NCBI GenBank assembly: GCA_023229605.1 | Contig: JALNYY010000004.1 | Span: 1 to 64,000 of the forward strand | Reading direction: 5' to 3' | Source: Methylobacter sp. | GTDB taxonomy: Bacteria > Pseudomonadota > Gammaproteobacteria > Methylococcales > Methylomonadaceae | Length of the DNA: 64,000 nt | Shown here: one piece after another, positions 36,076 through 45,220 of the stretch | How the letters are laid out: every line of letters begins with the position of its first letter | Numbering within the stretch: the stretch's first letter is position 1 | The notes under the pieces: model-generated | Told to the model about the DNA's origin: nothing | The model's database searches: none | Seen by the model: the letters and a program-made list of their open reading frames with translations, nothing else | Program-made: the position numbers and the translations under genes

Positions 36076-36636
36076 TAGATCTTCCCGTTTCTGCACACCG
36101 GTGCGGGAACGGGAAACACTGTCCCGACCCAAATACAGCGCTTAACATCTGCCCAATAGTTATTCACAAAATCTGTGGATAACTCTGTGGATTGATTGTT
36201 TTGTTTATCGCTTACCCGTGGTTTTTATTAATGTTTTGTTAAATCGTACAAAAACTTAACAACACCATAATTTTATCGACTATCAATAACTTACAACCGT
36301 TTTCCAAACTTTAAACCGTGCATTTAAAGATAACGCTAAGTTACTGATTGTTGCTGTGTGCAAATTTACCCACTCCAGAATAACTACTGCTTAAGAACCG
36401 GAATGCGCAGCTGTGAAAACAGAGAAGCAAGGCAATTGGTTTGTTCCGCAGCAGAAGCGTGTAATGCACAAACCGATAACTGTGAGGATAAAAGATAGCA
36501 ACCTGATTTAAACACACCTTTGAAATCCCCATCAAACCCAATCTCCCTCGCCCAATGCTCAGCATAGATTCCCCGTTCAAGCTAAACATGGAATAATACC
36601 CGTCACTAACAACCCAAACTGAATTGACTAAACACT
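36076..36636. other. Intergenic region with DnaA boxes upstream of ettA
   Basis: 561 bases with no gene. It begins with a stem-loop (CCCGTT 36084-36089 / AACGGG 36108-36113, with an inner GC-rich dyad), then a cluster of DnaA boxes (36160-36194) and an AT-rich stretch (about 36195-36300). The remainder up to ettA shows nothing I recognise. Confidence 0.6.
36160..36194. promoter_or_regulatory. DnaA-box cluster
   Basis: TTATTCACA (36160-36168, plus), TTATCCACA (36174-36182, minus, perfect consensus) and a two-mismatch box (36186-36194, minus) lie within 35 bases, beside AT-rich DNA. Neither dnaA, dnaN nor other origin markers are nearby, so a DnaA-titration or regulatory site is more likely than the chromosomal origin. 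Confidence 0.5.
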
Positions 36637-38304
36637 ATGGCGCAATACATCTACTCAATGAACCGGGTCGGCAAGATTGTCCCGCCCAAAAAATACATCC
36701 TCAAGGACATCTCGCTGTCTTTTTTCCCCGGCGCAAAAATCGGCGTGCTGGGCTTAAACGGCTCGGGTAAATCGACGCTGCTGCGCATCATGGCGGGCAT
36801 CGACAAGGAAATCGAAGGCGAGGCCATCCCGCTCAAAGGCATTAAGATCGGTTATCTGCCGCAAGAGCCGCAACTCGACCCCAATAAAACCGTGCGCGGC
36901 AATGTCGAAGAAGCGGTTGCGGAAATCAAGGCGGTCTTGGAGCAGCTTGACGCGGTCTATGCCGCTTATGCGCTGCCCGATGCCGATTTCGACAAATTGG
37001 CCGCCGATCAGGCTCGCCTGGAAGACATAGTCAATGCCTGCGACGGCCATAATCTGGACCGCAAGCTCGAAGTCGCCGCCGATGCGTTGCGGCTGCCGGA
37101 TTGGGACGCCGATGTGACCAAGCTGTCGGGCGGCGAAAAACGCCGCGTGGCGTTGTGCCGGTTGTTGTTGTCCAACCCCGACATGCTGCTGTTGGACGAA
37201 CCGACCAACCATTTGGACGCTGAATCGGTGGCCTGGCTGGAAAGATTCCTGCACGATTATCCCGGCACCGTGGTTGCGGTCACCCATGATCGATACTTCC
37301 TGGATAATGTGGCCGGCTGGATTCTGGAACTGGACAGAGGCTCCGGCATTCCGTGGGAAGGCAATTACTCCAGCTGGCTGGAGCAAAAGAGCAACCGTCT
37401 GTTGCAGGAAGAGAAACAGGAATCATCCCGCCAAAAAGCCATGAAAGAAGAGTTGGAATGGGTGCGCTCCAGCCCCAAAGGCCGCCATGCCAAAAGCAAG
37501 GCCCGATTGGCGCGCTTTGAAGAGCTGTCTTCATCCGACGTGCAAAAACGCAACGAGACCCAGGAAATTTACATTCCGCCCGGACCTCGTTTGGGCGACG
37601 TGGTGATTGAAGCCGACAACATCAGCAAGGCTTTCGGCGACAAGCTGTTATTCAACGGCTTGAGTTTTAAACTGCCGCCCGGCGGCATCGTCGGCATCAT
37701 CGGTCCGAACGGCGCGGGTAAAACCACGCTGTTCCGTATGATGGCCGGTGTCGACCAGCCCGATTCGGGCACATTGACGCTGGGGCAAACCGTTCAACTC
37801 GCCTATGTTGACCAGTTGCGCGACGACCTGGACCCTAAGAAAACCGTGTTCGATGAAATTTCCGACGGGCTGGATTTGATTACCGTCGGCAAATATGAAA
37901 CGCCGTCCCGCGCTTATGTCGGGCGTTTTAACTTTAAAGGCGCCGATCAGGGAAAACGTATCGGCGATCTGTCCGGCGGCGAACGCAACCGTGTGCATTT
38001 AGCCAAGCTGCTTAAAACCGGCGGCAATGTGCTATTGCTTGACGAACCGACCAACGATCTGGACGTTGAAACCCTGCGGGCTTTGGAAGAAGCGTTGCTG
38101 GCGTTCCCCGGTTGCGCGGTGGTTATTTCGCATGACCGCTGGTTCCTGGATCGGATCGCCACGCATATGCTGGCCTTCGAGGGCGACAGTAATGTGGTCT
38201 GGTTTGAGGGTAATTATGAAGATTACGAAGCCGACCGTCACCGCCGCTTGGGTAGCGACGCGGATAATCCGCATCGGTTGAAGTATAAGAAGCTGACTGG
38301 TTAA
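36637..38304 (+). CDS. ettA: Energy-dependent translational throttle protein EttA (ABC-F)
   Basis: A 555-residue ABC-F ATPase, same length as E. coli EttA, that binds the ribosomal E site and gates the first elongation step by ADP/ATP ratio. Two ABC cassettes carry Walker A GLNGSGKST and GPNGAGKTT, signatures LSGGEKRRVAL and LSGGERNRVHL, and Walker B LLLDEPTNHLD and LLLDEPTNDLD. The linker between them (about 240-310, EEKQESSRQKAMKEELEW) is the P-site-tRNA interaction motif. The opening YIYSMNRVGKIVPPKK is diagnostic of EttA. No membrane domain. Confidence 0.95.
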   Translation: MAQYIYSMNRVGKIVPPKKYILKDISLSFFPGAKIGVLGLNGSGKSTLLRIMAGIDKEIEGEAIPLKGIKIGYLPQEPQLDPNKTVRGNVEEAVAEIKAVLEQLDAVYAAYALPDADFDKLAADQARLEDIVNACDGHNLDRKLEVAADALRLPDWDADVTKLSGGEKRRVALCRLLLSNPDMLLLDEPTNHLDAESVAWLERFLHDYPGTVVAVTHDRYFLDNVAGWILELDRGSGIPWEGNYSSWLEQKSNRLLQEEKQESSRQKAMKEELEWVRSSPKGRHAKSKARLARFEELSSSDVQKRNETQEIYIPPGPRLGDVVIEADNISKAFGDKLLFNGLSFKLPPGGIVGIIGPNGAGKTTLFRMMAGVDQPDSGTLTLGQTVQLAYVDQLRDDLDPKKTVFDEISDGLDLITVGKYETPSRAYVGRFNFKGADQGKRIGDLSGGERNRVHLAKLLKTGGNVLLLDEPTNDLDVETLRALEEALLAFPGCAVVISHDRWFLDRIATHMLAFEGDSNVVWFEGNYEDYEADRHRRLGSDADNPHRLKYKKLTG

Positions 38305-38335
38305 TATACTCAATCACCATCTTGTAAAAGTAAAT

Positions 38336-38632
38336 CCGTTCGTCCTGAGCTTGTCGAAGGATGAATGGATTTACTTTGGACCAAGCGAGATACTTCTGCC
38401 CAATCACCACGCATCATAGCTTCTTTCTTTTTCCGGCTCCCCCTTAATCTGCCTCTCCGCTGACAAGGCTTCTTCTTGAGTGGGGCAATCTTGCGACCAG
38501 ACAAGCTGCAATGAGCGGCGTGTTAAAGTATAGTGTGGACCCTTCGGCTTCTTCTCAGAAGAACCTCTTTGGTTTTGCTCAGCAGCTTGCCATCTTCCTC
38601 CATTCATCCTTCGACAAGCTCAGGACGAACGG
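38336..38632. repeat. 34-bp perfect inverted repeats flanking a decayed GIY-YIG gene
   Basis: Positions 38336-38369 (core TTCGTCCTGAGCTTGTCGAA) are an exact inverted copy of 38599-38632. This is the widespread intergenic repeat with GAGCTTGTCGAAGGATGAA. The 229 bases between the arms hold the remnant of a GIY-YIG gene, so the whole may be a single mobile-like unit. Confidence 0.75.
38345..38590 (-). pseudogene. GIY-YIG nuclease remnant, frameshifted and truncated
   Basis: On the minus strand one frame encodes KKPKGPHYTLTRRSLQLVW and AERQIKG, and a second frame continues RKKKEAMMRGDWAEVSRL. Together these are the C-terminal part of a GIY-YIG nuclease. They would join if one base were added near 38441, giving the expected KGWSRKKKEA. 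The N-terminal GIY-YIG catalytic part is missing. The tail reads SIHPSTSSGRT, which is encoded by the flanking inverted repeat itself. A sequencing error could explain the shift but not the missing start. Confidence 0.7.
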
Positions 38633-38755
38633 AGAAAAATGGCAAGCTTGGATATAGTTATCCACTCAATTTCACATAAAGACGAAAAGCTTAGCTCGTT
38701 GTAAGTGCAACAAATTCGTATTGCGCGGATTAATCTGCACCTACGGACTTCCACA

Positions 38756-39112
38756 CTACCCCGCAAACACTACATCAAACCGCTTCATCAACCCGGCTAT
38801 GTCTTTCCGGTAAAGCTCCTGCACCGGCAGGCACAAGTCGCCCGGCTTTAAGCCGCGTTCCTGCAGCGACTCGACTTCGGTATAGATGTCGTTCACATCG
38901 TAGATTTCCAGCGCTTTAAAAATAGCCGCAGTATCTTTCATACCGGCGCTTTCAGGGTTCTGGCCGTTTTTCAGCTGGAACACCCCATCGTCCAGCAACA
39001 GGATACTCACGTTTTGGTCGAATGCGGCGGTGGTCAGGATAATATCCAGCATTTCCTGAACCTGGGCTCCGCTATGCGGCGGCTTGCGCAACACGAATAA
39101 ATAGCTCTTCAT
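38756..39112 (-). CDS. tusC: TusC/DsrF-like sulfur-relay protein
   Basis: A 118-residue DsrE/DsrF-fold protein. The ATG at 39112 begins MKSYLFVLRKPPHSG, the TusC start. TusB, TusC and TusD form a heterohexamer that relays sulfur to TusE and MnmA for tRNA 2-thiouridine. It follows tusD by four bases. The later part (FQLKNGQNPESAGMK) fits TusC. Open frame upstream of the ATG overlaps tusD and is discarded. No tusB follows within the 115 bases before the repeat element, which departs from the usual tusDCB order. Confidence 0.82.
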   Translation of the reverse strand: MKSYLFVLRKPPHSGAQVQEMLDIILTTAAFDQNVSILLLDDGVFQLKNGQNPESAGMKDTAAIFKALEIYDVNDIYTEVESLQERGLKPGDLCLPVQELYRKDIAGLMKRFDVVFAG

Positions 39113-39116
39113 ACCT

Positions 39117-39506
39117 TCACCCGAATACGACAAAGCGGTCGGCTTCCAGCGTGGCCTCGACCAGCTGCCCCAAACCGGAAATGCGAAAGCCATCGGCCAG
39201 ATCATTATCCCGTTTGCCCTGCCGCTGGGCCTCGTCGCTGCATAATAAGCCGCGCCGTTGCGCGGCGGAAATGCACACTACCAAGTCGATCCGATGCAGG
39301 CTTGCCAGCTCGCTCCATTGCGCGGTGAACTGGAGTTCGTCATCCGGCGGCGTCGCGTATTTGAACGCATGGTAAATGCCGTCTTGATAAAAAAACACCC
39401 GGAACACTTGGTGCCCTGCTGCCAACGCGGCATTGATAAATTGATACGCGGTATATCCGGCATTGGAGCGATAAGGGCTGGCGTTAATTTGTATGGCAAA
39501 TTTCAT
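39117..39506 (-). CDS. tusD: Sulfurtransferase subunit TusD/DsrE
   Basis: A 129-residue DsrE-family protein. The active-site cysteine falls at C78 (VVCISAAQRRGL), the same number as in E. coli TusD, which supports the TusD call. It accepts persulfide sulfur from TusA and passes it to TusE, toward MnmA-dependent 2-thiolation of tRNA wobble uridine. First gene of the tusDC pair. A Dsr-type sulfur-oxidation role is possible for this family, but no dsr genes lie nearby. Confidence 0.86.
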   Translation of the reverse strand: MKFAIQINASPYRSNAGYTAYQFINAALAAGHQVFRVFFYQDGIYHAFKYATPPDDELQFTAQWSELASLHRIDLVVCISAAQRRGLLCSDEAQRQGKRDNDLADGFRISGLGQLVEATLEADRFVVFG

Positions 39507-39646
39507 TTGATTTTCATTCGTGCAGGGAGAGCTTCATTATATTGGCAGAAGGCCGGTGTAAAAATTCGTGTTGAATCTGATGATTGCGTTTACGCCATTG
39601 GCAAACCTTGGTTTGCTGCTCGTCAAATACATCAATGCGCTGTTAT

Positions 39647-40000
39647 TCAAGGCTTCCCATGTCCTGGGTCAGCGTTAACAGCGTTTTCCAACTCGGCGAG
39701 CAGTAAGTCTACCATAGCTGTGGATAACGCTGATTCTGTATCCGGAACATGGTTATAGGTGCTGAGTGCATCTTCCAGGGCTTGAGCCGCCTTGCTGACT
39801 TCGGCAAAACCAAAGGTTGCGCCCGAACCTATGAGTCCGTGGACTTTGCGATTCAGTTCATAAAGAGTTTGCTCAGCGGGCTGCAATCTGAGTTGCCGCC
39901 AATCGGCTTTAATCGCCGCTATTTTATCCGGCAGTTTTTGGGCATAAGCCAGTTGCATCGCTTCAAGCTGTTGGCTAAGCCGTTGCTCTTTATCGTCCAT
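39647..40000 (-). CDS. Stand-alone Hpt phosphotransfer protein
   Basis: A 117-residue helical-bundle protein with the Hpt motif: phospho-accepting H54 in LNRKVHGLIGSGATFG. It carries phosphate between receivers in multistep relays. Its start lies within the last codons of the upstream receiver gene (11-base overlap), and that gene directly follows a hybrid kinase with two receivers, so a single relay kinase -> receiver -> Hpt -> receiver is likely. No DNA-binding or enzymatic output is fused to it. Confidence 0.85.
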   Translation of the reverse strand: MDDKEQRLSQQLEAMQLAYAQKLPDKIAAIKADWRQLRLQPAEQTLYELNRKVHGLIGSGATFGFAEVSKAAQALEDALSTYNHVPDTESALSTAMVDLLLAELENAVNADPGHGKP

Positions 40001-40373
40001 CGCAGTTGCTCAAGATGGCTTGCACATCATCTGCCAAGGTCATGGGATCGAACGGTTTGGGGATAACCCCCGCAGCGCCCAAATCAAGGTAGTGCCGCAC
40101 TTCGTTGGCTTGCACCTTGGCCGTCATAAATACGACCGGTGTCGCCGCACATTCAGGCATCCGGCGTAAAGCCTGATAAGTCTGGATGCCGTCCATGCCC
40201 GGCATCATCACATCCAGCAAAATAATATCCGGCGCAAAACCGGCAGCGGTTTGCAACGCCTCCATGCCGGAACCGCAAATCGTTACCTCAAAGCCGCCAA
40301 CGGTTTCCAGGGCCATCTGGGCGATGACTTGAATATCATGCTCATCTTCCACATAAAGAATTTTCGTCATCAA
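39990..40373 (-). CDS. Single-domain response regulator (CheY-like)
   Basis: A 127-residue receiver without output domain. Acidic pair E9-D10 (ILYVEDEHD), phospho-acceptor D54 (IILLDVMMPG), T in VVFMTAKV and K in IPKPFDP are all present, so it should be phosphorylatable. It starts one base after the hybrid kinase stop and overlaps the Hpt gene by 11 bases. It may be a terminal target of the relay or a phosphate sink. Confidence 0.9.
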   Translation of the reverse strand: MMTKILYVEDEHDIQVIAQMALETVGGFEVTICGSGMEALQTAAGFAPDIILLDVMMPGMDGIQTYQALRRMPECAATPVVFMTAKVQANEVRHYLDLGAAGVIPKPFDPMTLADDVQAILSNCDGR

Positions 40374-43300
40374 TTAAAACTCATCGCGATCATCAAGTTT
40401 CAGGTTGTTGTGGTGCAGATTAAGCTCGACCGCTTGTTTGCGCCTGCTTTTAAGTATGGATTCTATTTTATTCATCAGTTCTTCGTTACTGGTTTTCGAT
40501 TTTATAAAGTTGGCCAAAATCCGTTGACTATCAGCTGTTTCAACTTCACTGGCGGAAAAAATAACGACGGGAATAGGTTTGTCACGATTCGACAATAATG
40601 GCAACAAAGTTTCAGCCGATCCATCGGGCAACTCTATGTCCAGAATAACTAAATCATAGTCTTGCTCCAATTTTCTCCGGGCTGTAGCCAGATCCATCGC
40701 GACATCGATTTCCGCTGTATTTTGCAGCAGGGTGGCGACAATATGCACAATATCAGGATCATCTTCAACATGTAATATGCGAGTCATAAAGCCATTACGG
40801 CGCAATGCATGAGTTAAGGCCAGATCGAGCCTGCCTTCATCAATGGGTTTGCTCAACCAGTCGATGATTGCTAAAGCCTCGCCATTAAGCTCTTGCTTGG
40901 CTTTGTCGGCAAACGCTGACACAACGATAACCGGTAACTGTTTAAAAAGCTCTTGTTCGCGCAGCTCCCGAAAAAAATCAATCCCGCTTTGTCCCGGCAG
41001 AATCAGATCGAGCGTCATGGCATCATAGGACTTGCTGTTGAGCATTTGTTTTGCCTGTTCCGCAGTACAGGCAATATCAGCGGCATAGCCGCGTTTTGCC
41101 AGCATCATTCCAAGCAGGGCGGCGACGTCCGGATCATCTTCCAGAATTAACAGGTATTGTTTGTTATATTCACTGCTTGGTGTAGCGGACAGTATTTCCC
41201 CTGCACAGCAAAGCGGTAGCTCGATAAAAAAGGTGGTTTTTTTATCGGGTTCACTCTCATAATCGATGATGCCGTCCAGTCTTTCAATAATGGCCTTAGA
41301 GATACTTAGCCCCAGTCCGGTACCGCCTTTTTGCCGGGTATTGGTGCTATCTTCCTGAGTAAATTTTTTAAATATCCGGTCTCTAAATTCTTCCTTGATG
41401 CCGATGCCGTAATCCGTCACGCTCAAGCGCAAGCGCTGCTTTGTAATTGATGTCGCCACATCAACCCGCCCTCCGCGATGCGAAAATTTTGCCGCATTGG
41501 ATAATAAATTGGTCAGCACTTGGGTTAAACGGTCGCTATCGGCCAATATCACAGCCCCGGCCTGTTCATGAGTAACCGCAAATGTAACAGCAAATTCATC
41601 GGCATAGGCTTGATTGATCTCAATGCAATGCTCCACAAGCGGCATAATTTCTATGGGTTTTATATCGAAAGCCATTTTGCCGGATTCAAACTTTTCAAGA
41701 TCCAGAATATCATTAATCAGGCGCACCAAGCGCTTGCAGTTATTGTTGGCAATGCTTAACAGTTTGATGCTTTTCTCTGGCAAGTCGCCGGTTGCGCCAC
41801 CTAAAATCAGTCCTAATGCGCCTTGAATGGAAGTGAGAGGCGTACGCAATTCATGGCTGACTGTGGAAATGAATTCATTCTTCAACCGTTCCATGGCTTT
41901 GCGTTCGGAGATGTCGCGCGCCAAGCCTGTAAACATGCGTCTGCCGTCAATCAACATTTCACTGACCGCCAGCTCCATAGGAAACACTGAACCATCCTTC
42001 CGCTTGCCAACAGTCTCGCGGACAATGCCGATAATTTTCGACTCACCGGTAGCCATATAACGCCGTAAATAATCGTCATGCTCTCTGTGATACGGTTCCG
42101 GCATCAGCATGCCAACATTTTGTCCGACCACCTCACTATGTTGGTACCCGAAAATTTTTTCACCGGCGGAATTTATGGTTTCAATTATGCCATTGCCGTC
42201 TATGGTGATGATGCCTTCAACCACGGCTTCAATAACCGCCCGAAGCCTGGCTTCATTATTACTCAGAGCCATTTGAGCATGTTTTTGCGCACTGATGTCT
42301 CGCAGCAGGCAGGTGAACATGCGAATGCCCTCAACTGCCATTTCGCTGACTGTCAGCTCCAAAGGAAATGGAAAGCCGTCTTTGCGCTCGGCATTTATTT
42401 CGCATCGGTAACCTGTATTGGCAGTCAGAACATGCCGCTCAATATCATCAGGCAGTTGCGGCAACAACTGCCTGATGTGCTTGCTTACAAGCTCCTCAGT
42501 CGTATAACCGAACAATCGTTCGGCGGCAGGATTTACAGAACGTATGCCCCCATGACTATCCAGAATGATTAGTCCGTCTACCATGGTGGAAACGATACTG
42601 TTCAGCTCTTGTGTCCTCCTCTGAATGGCCTCGGCCATTAGGTTAAACGCTTTTGCCAACTGGCTGAATTCATCCTGAGAAGAAAAGTTTATTCTTGTTG
42701 CATAGTTGCCGGCGGCCAATTGTTCGGTACCCAGGCTAAGCGCACGCAGCGGCCTCATAATGTTTCGTATCAGCAATAAGCCAATGATAAGAAGCATAAA
42801 ACCCATTGCGACTACGAATACCACTTCGATTTTATAAAATGCAGCAATATCCTGGTTATGTATTTTTGTCCGCTCATTTAATAATCGCCGCTCCTCGCTG
42901 TCCATGTCCTCCATAATAACCCGCATACGATCCATTAAATTTTTACCGGTTTTGGTAGAAACCCTATTGATCGCCGCCTGTAGGCCTTGTTCATCTCTGA
43001 GCGCAATAGTTTGGGATAAATAGCTCAACAAGTTCCGCATAACGGGCTCGAATTCATTCAGGCGCTGTTGCTGATTAACATTATCCTGAGTCAGTGCGCG
43101 TAACTGCAGCAGGTCCGCGTCTATTTTCTTAAGGCTTCTGGAAAAAGGATCGAGAAAGCTTTTATCATCGGTAATAACAAAACCGCGCTCACCGAGCTTT
43201 GCATCCTGTATATCAAAAAACAGTATGTTAATTTGCTCCATTACCTGGTAAGTGTGATCAATCAAGTTTCTCTGTTCTTCGTTTTTGTTCTGTGCCAAAT

Positions 43301-43376
43301 GGAACAGTGTAAAAAAAACAACCGTAACGGGAATAAGCAGCGCAAGTGTACAGATAACTTTCAGGCGTATGTTCAT
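40374..43376 (-). CDS. Hybrid histidine kinase: CHASE3-HAMP-PAS-PAS-HK-REC-REC
   Basis: A 1000-residue hybrid kinase. TM1 is at about 6-27; a CHASE3-like periplasmic helical sensor at 28-185 (QDAKLGERGFVITDD); TM2 at about 186-204; HAMP to about 258; two PAS domains (about 262-365 and 380-495). HisKA has H508 (VSHELRTPL), and HATPase has NLLSNAAKF and GTGLGLSISK. Two receiver domains follow, with D790 (LDLILPG) and D913 (LDIELPDG). The ATG at 43376 is used; a TTG six bases upstream also exists. Signal unknown. It heads an operon with a receiver and an Hpt protein. Confidence 0.92.
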   Translation of the reverse strand: MNIRLKVICTLALLIPVTVVFFTLFHLAQNKNEEQRNLIDHTYQVMEQINILFFDIQDAKLGERGFVITDDKSFLDPFSRSLKKIDADLLQLRALTQDNVNQQQRLNEFEPVMRNLLSYLSQTIALRDEQGLQAAINRVSTKTGKNLMDRMRVIMEDMDSEERRLLNERTKIHNQDIAAFYKIEVVFVVAMGFMLLIIGLLLIRNIMRPLRALSLGTEQLAAGNYATRINFSSQDEFSQLAKAFNLMAEAIQRRTQELNSIVSTMVDGLIILDSHGGIRSVNPAAERLFGYTTEELVSKHIRQLLPQLPDDIERHVLTANTGYRCEINAERKDGFPFPLELTVSEMAVEGIRMFTCLLRDISAQKHAQMALSNNEARLRAVIEAVVEGIITIDGNGIIETINSAGEKIFGYQHSEVVGQNVGMLMPEPYHREHDDYLRRYMATGESKIIGIVRETVGKRKDGSVFPMELAVSEMLIDGRRMFTGLARDISERKAMERLKNEFISTVSHELRTPLTSIQGALGLILGGATGDLPEKSIKLLSIANNNCKRLVRLINDILDLEKFESGKMAFDIKPIEIMPLVEHCIEINQAYADEFAVTFAVTHEQAGAVILADSDRLTQVLTNLLSNAAKFSHRGGRVDVATSITKQRLRLSVTDYGIGIKEEFRDRIFKKFTQEDSTNTRQKGGTGLGLSISKAIIERLDGIIDYESEPDKKTTFFIELPLCCAGEILSATPSSEYNKQYLLILEDDPDVAALLGMMLAKRGYAADIACTAEQAKQMLNSKSYDAMTLDLILPGQSGIDFFRELREQELFKQLPVIVVSAFADKAKQELNGEALAIIDWLSKPIDEGRLDLALTHALRRNGFMTRILHVEDDPDIVHIVATLLQNTAEIDVAMDLATARRKLEQDYDLVILDIELPDGSAETLLPLLSNRDKPIPVVIFSASEVETADSQRILANFIKSKTSNEELMNKIESILKSRRKQAVELNLHHNNLKLDDRDEF

Positions 43377-43513
43377 GGGCAAATAACGTATTGTTAATTA
43401 TAGTTTATTGAGTATTCACCTAGCCCGGGGGAAATGCCAGATGAAGTTATTAATCTAATAATCCCCATCCGCCATGATTTTTGCCAGCCATTTTAAGTGC
43501 CTGCCTGGCCCGG

Positions 43514-45220
43514 TTAGGGCGACAATACCTCATGCAGCGCTAAACCGGCAAATGTCGGCCAAGCGCCCAATGCGCGTTCCAGTTGGGGCAAGCGTGCTTC
43601 CATTTCATCCAGACGGCCATGAAAGCTGACCGCTTCACCCGAAACAGTGATTTCCCGGGTCAGGCCAAAGGCAATGCCGCCGGCGTTGACTCCAGGCACA
43701 GCAAGGCGCAGCAGCAAGGTAATCTCGCCTACATGGGCGACCCACAGCTCGCCGGTTTCGGTACGGTGGAACACTAACCGCGTTTCTTCGGCCACCGGGC
43801 CTGCTTCCAGAGCAATGCGTACAGGTTTGCGATGGCGCGCACCCCAGGCCAGAAATGGCAGGGTTTGTTGTTGAATACGCCAAGGATCGGTGCGGTAATC
43901 CATGACTGCGACGCCATCCACCCAGTCCGCCACGGCCTCCAGAAACGGCTTGTCCCCAAGCGTTTCTTCCGCCCACCATACCGGCACAGCGACTTCCAGC
44001 GCCATGTCCGAAACTTTCCGCAGGGCTGCCAGGGTATCTATGTAAGCTTGTTTCCATGCTTCCGGGGCTTGCGCGTAGCCGGGAGCCAGATAAGGCTCAA
44101 TGTCGTATTGCATGCCTTTGAGCCGGGCAGCTTCCTCCACGTCGCGGTTATAAGCTGCATAAGCTTTGGCCCGCTTCAGCCAGGACTCCCGTTCGGAGGC
44201 CAGCACTGCCAGCGGATCGCCAGCCACCCCCCATACGGCTATGCCCTGTTTTCCGGCATGTGTCACAAAGGTTCGTAAAGCTTGCGGGTCAGAGACGCCG
44301 GCCAAATCAGCGGTAAGAGGAATCGTGATGTAAAGCGTGGTGATCTTCAGGTCGTGCAGCTGCTTCCATAGCGCCGGCTTGGCTTGTTGCCATGTTGCTT
44401 CACGCCATAACCAGGTGGCTCGCCCGCGCTGAACTGCATCCGGAGCGGTCAGTTGCATGCTGTTCACGGTTAGATTGGCCGGAGTGTACGGACATAGCAA
44501 TGTCCAGCTATCCGATTTGTTTTGCGGATTCAGCATCGGGGCAAGATCAATATTCTGGATGCGCCATTCTTTACCGGCCGGTAACTCGGCTAAAGGCAAA
44601 GGGTCGCGATGATCTGCGCCGGCTGTGTAAGAAGCGCTCCAGATAAAATCGCCATCGCCCCTCAAAGAGAGACTTAGCCCCAGTCCGGGTAATTGCGGCA
44701 ACAGGTCTTGACCCACGTTCAACACAAACCCGGCCGGTCGCAGGCCTGCCAGACAGCGAAAGGCGAGCCCTGTTCCGTTCCGCTCCAAGCTTGCCCGCTC
44801 TTCCCGGCCGAAAGGCGTTATATCCAGATGCTCGCGCAAATCCAGGTATAAAGGCCAAGGCAGCGGTTTGAGCGGTGCGGTAACGCCATTGTCCAGAGAA
44901 ACTTCTCCGGCAAAGTGCTTGCCGTTTTGCTTGCCCTGCAACACCACAGCGCGGCTTTTCCCGATTTGTGCGGCCTGGCCGGCATTCAACAAAGCAAACC
45001 ACTGCACCGCATCGGCTGTTACGGGCAGGACCGTTGCGGCGCAAGATTCGGGTGGGGCCGTTTCCAGCAAACGCAGGACTTTTACCGTGCCATCCGCTGC
45101 GTTAAAACGAAAATCGCCGGGTGTTGCGGCTTGTATCTGGTCCTCGCACAAACCCAGCCACGCCGCTTGCAGTGGAGCGGTAAAACAAACCAGCACCAGC
45201 GTTAGCAGCAATCTGCTCAT
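43514..45220 (-). CDS. DUF3142 secreted TIM-barrel-like protein of polysaccharide locus
   Basis: A 568-residue exported protein. A signal peptide runs to about residue 19 (MSRLLLTLVLVCFTAPLQA). The mid region (about 330-500) has GMQYDIEPYLAPG and GVAVMDYRTDP, which resemble the DxxDxE and MxYD motifs of GH18-like barrels, so E in DIEPY may be catalytic. This is DUF3142, with no established function. The ATG at 45220 overlaps the glycosyltransferase stop by 4 bases (ATGA), and the signal peptide confirms it; about 100 residues of open frame upstream lie inside that gene. By analogy with PgaB it may trim or modify the exported polymer, which is inference. Confidence 0.82.
   Translation of the reverse strand: MSRLLLTLVLVCFTAPLQAAWLGLCEDQIQAATPGDFRFNAADGTVKVLRLLETAPPESCAATVLPVTADAVQWFALLNAGQAAQIGKSRAVVLQGKQNGKHFAGEVSLDNGVTAPLKPLPWPLYLDLREHLDITPFGREERASLERNGTGLAFRCLAGLRPAGFVLNVGQDLLPQLPGLGLSLSLRGDGDFIWSASYTAGADHRDPLPLAELPAGKEWRIQNIDLAPMLNPQNKSDSWTLLCPYTPANLTVNSMQLTAPDAVQRGRATWLWREATWQQAKPALWKQLHDLKITTLYITIPLTADLAGVSDPQALRTFVTHAGKQGIAVWGVAGDPLAVLASERESWLKRAKAYAAYNRDVEEAARLKGMQYDIEPYLAPGYAQAPEAWKQAYIDTLAALRKVSDMALEVAVPVWWAEETLGDKPFLEAVADWVDGVAVMDYRTDPWRIQQQTLPFLAWGARHRKPVRIALEAGPVAEETRLVFHRTETGELWVAHVGEITLLLRLAVPGVNAGGIAFGLTREITVSGEAVSFHGRLDEMEARLPQLERALGAWPTFAGLALHEVLSP

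Noticed and set aside
36076..36636. Chromosomal replication origin
   Set aside because: DnaA boxes and AT-rich DNA are present, but dnaA, dnaN, gyrB, rpmH and similar markers are absent; only a DnaA-box cluster is claimed.
36754..37386. 210-codon open frame opposite ettA
   Set aside because: Shadow of the conserved ABC-F gene; no independent evidence.
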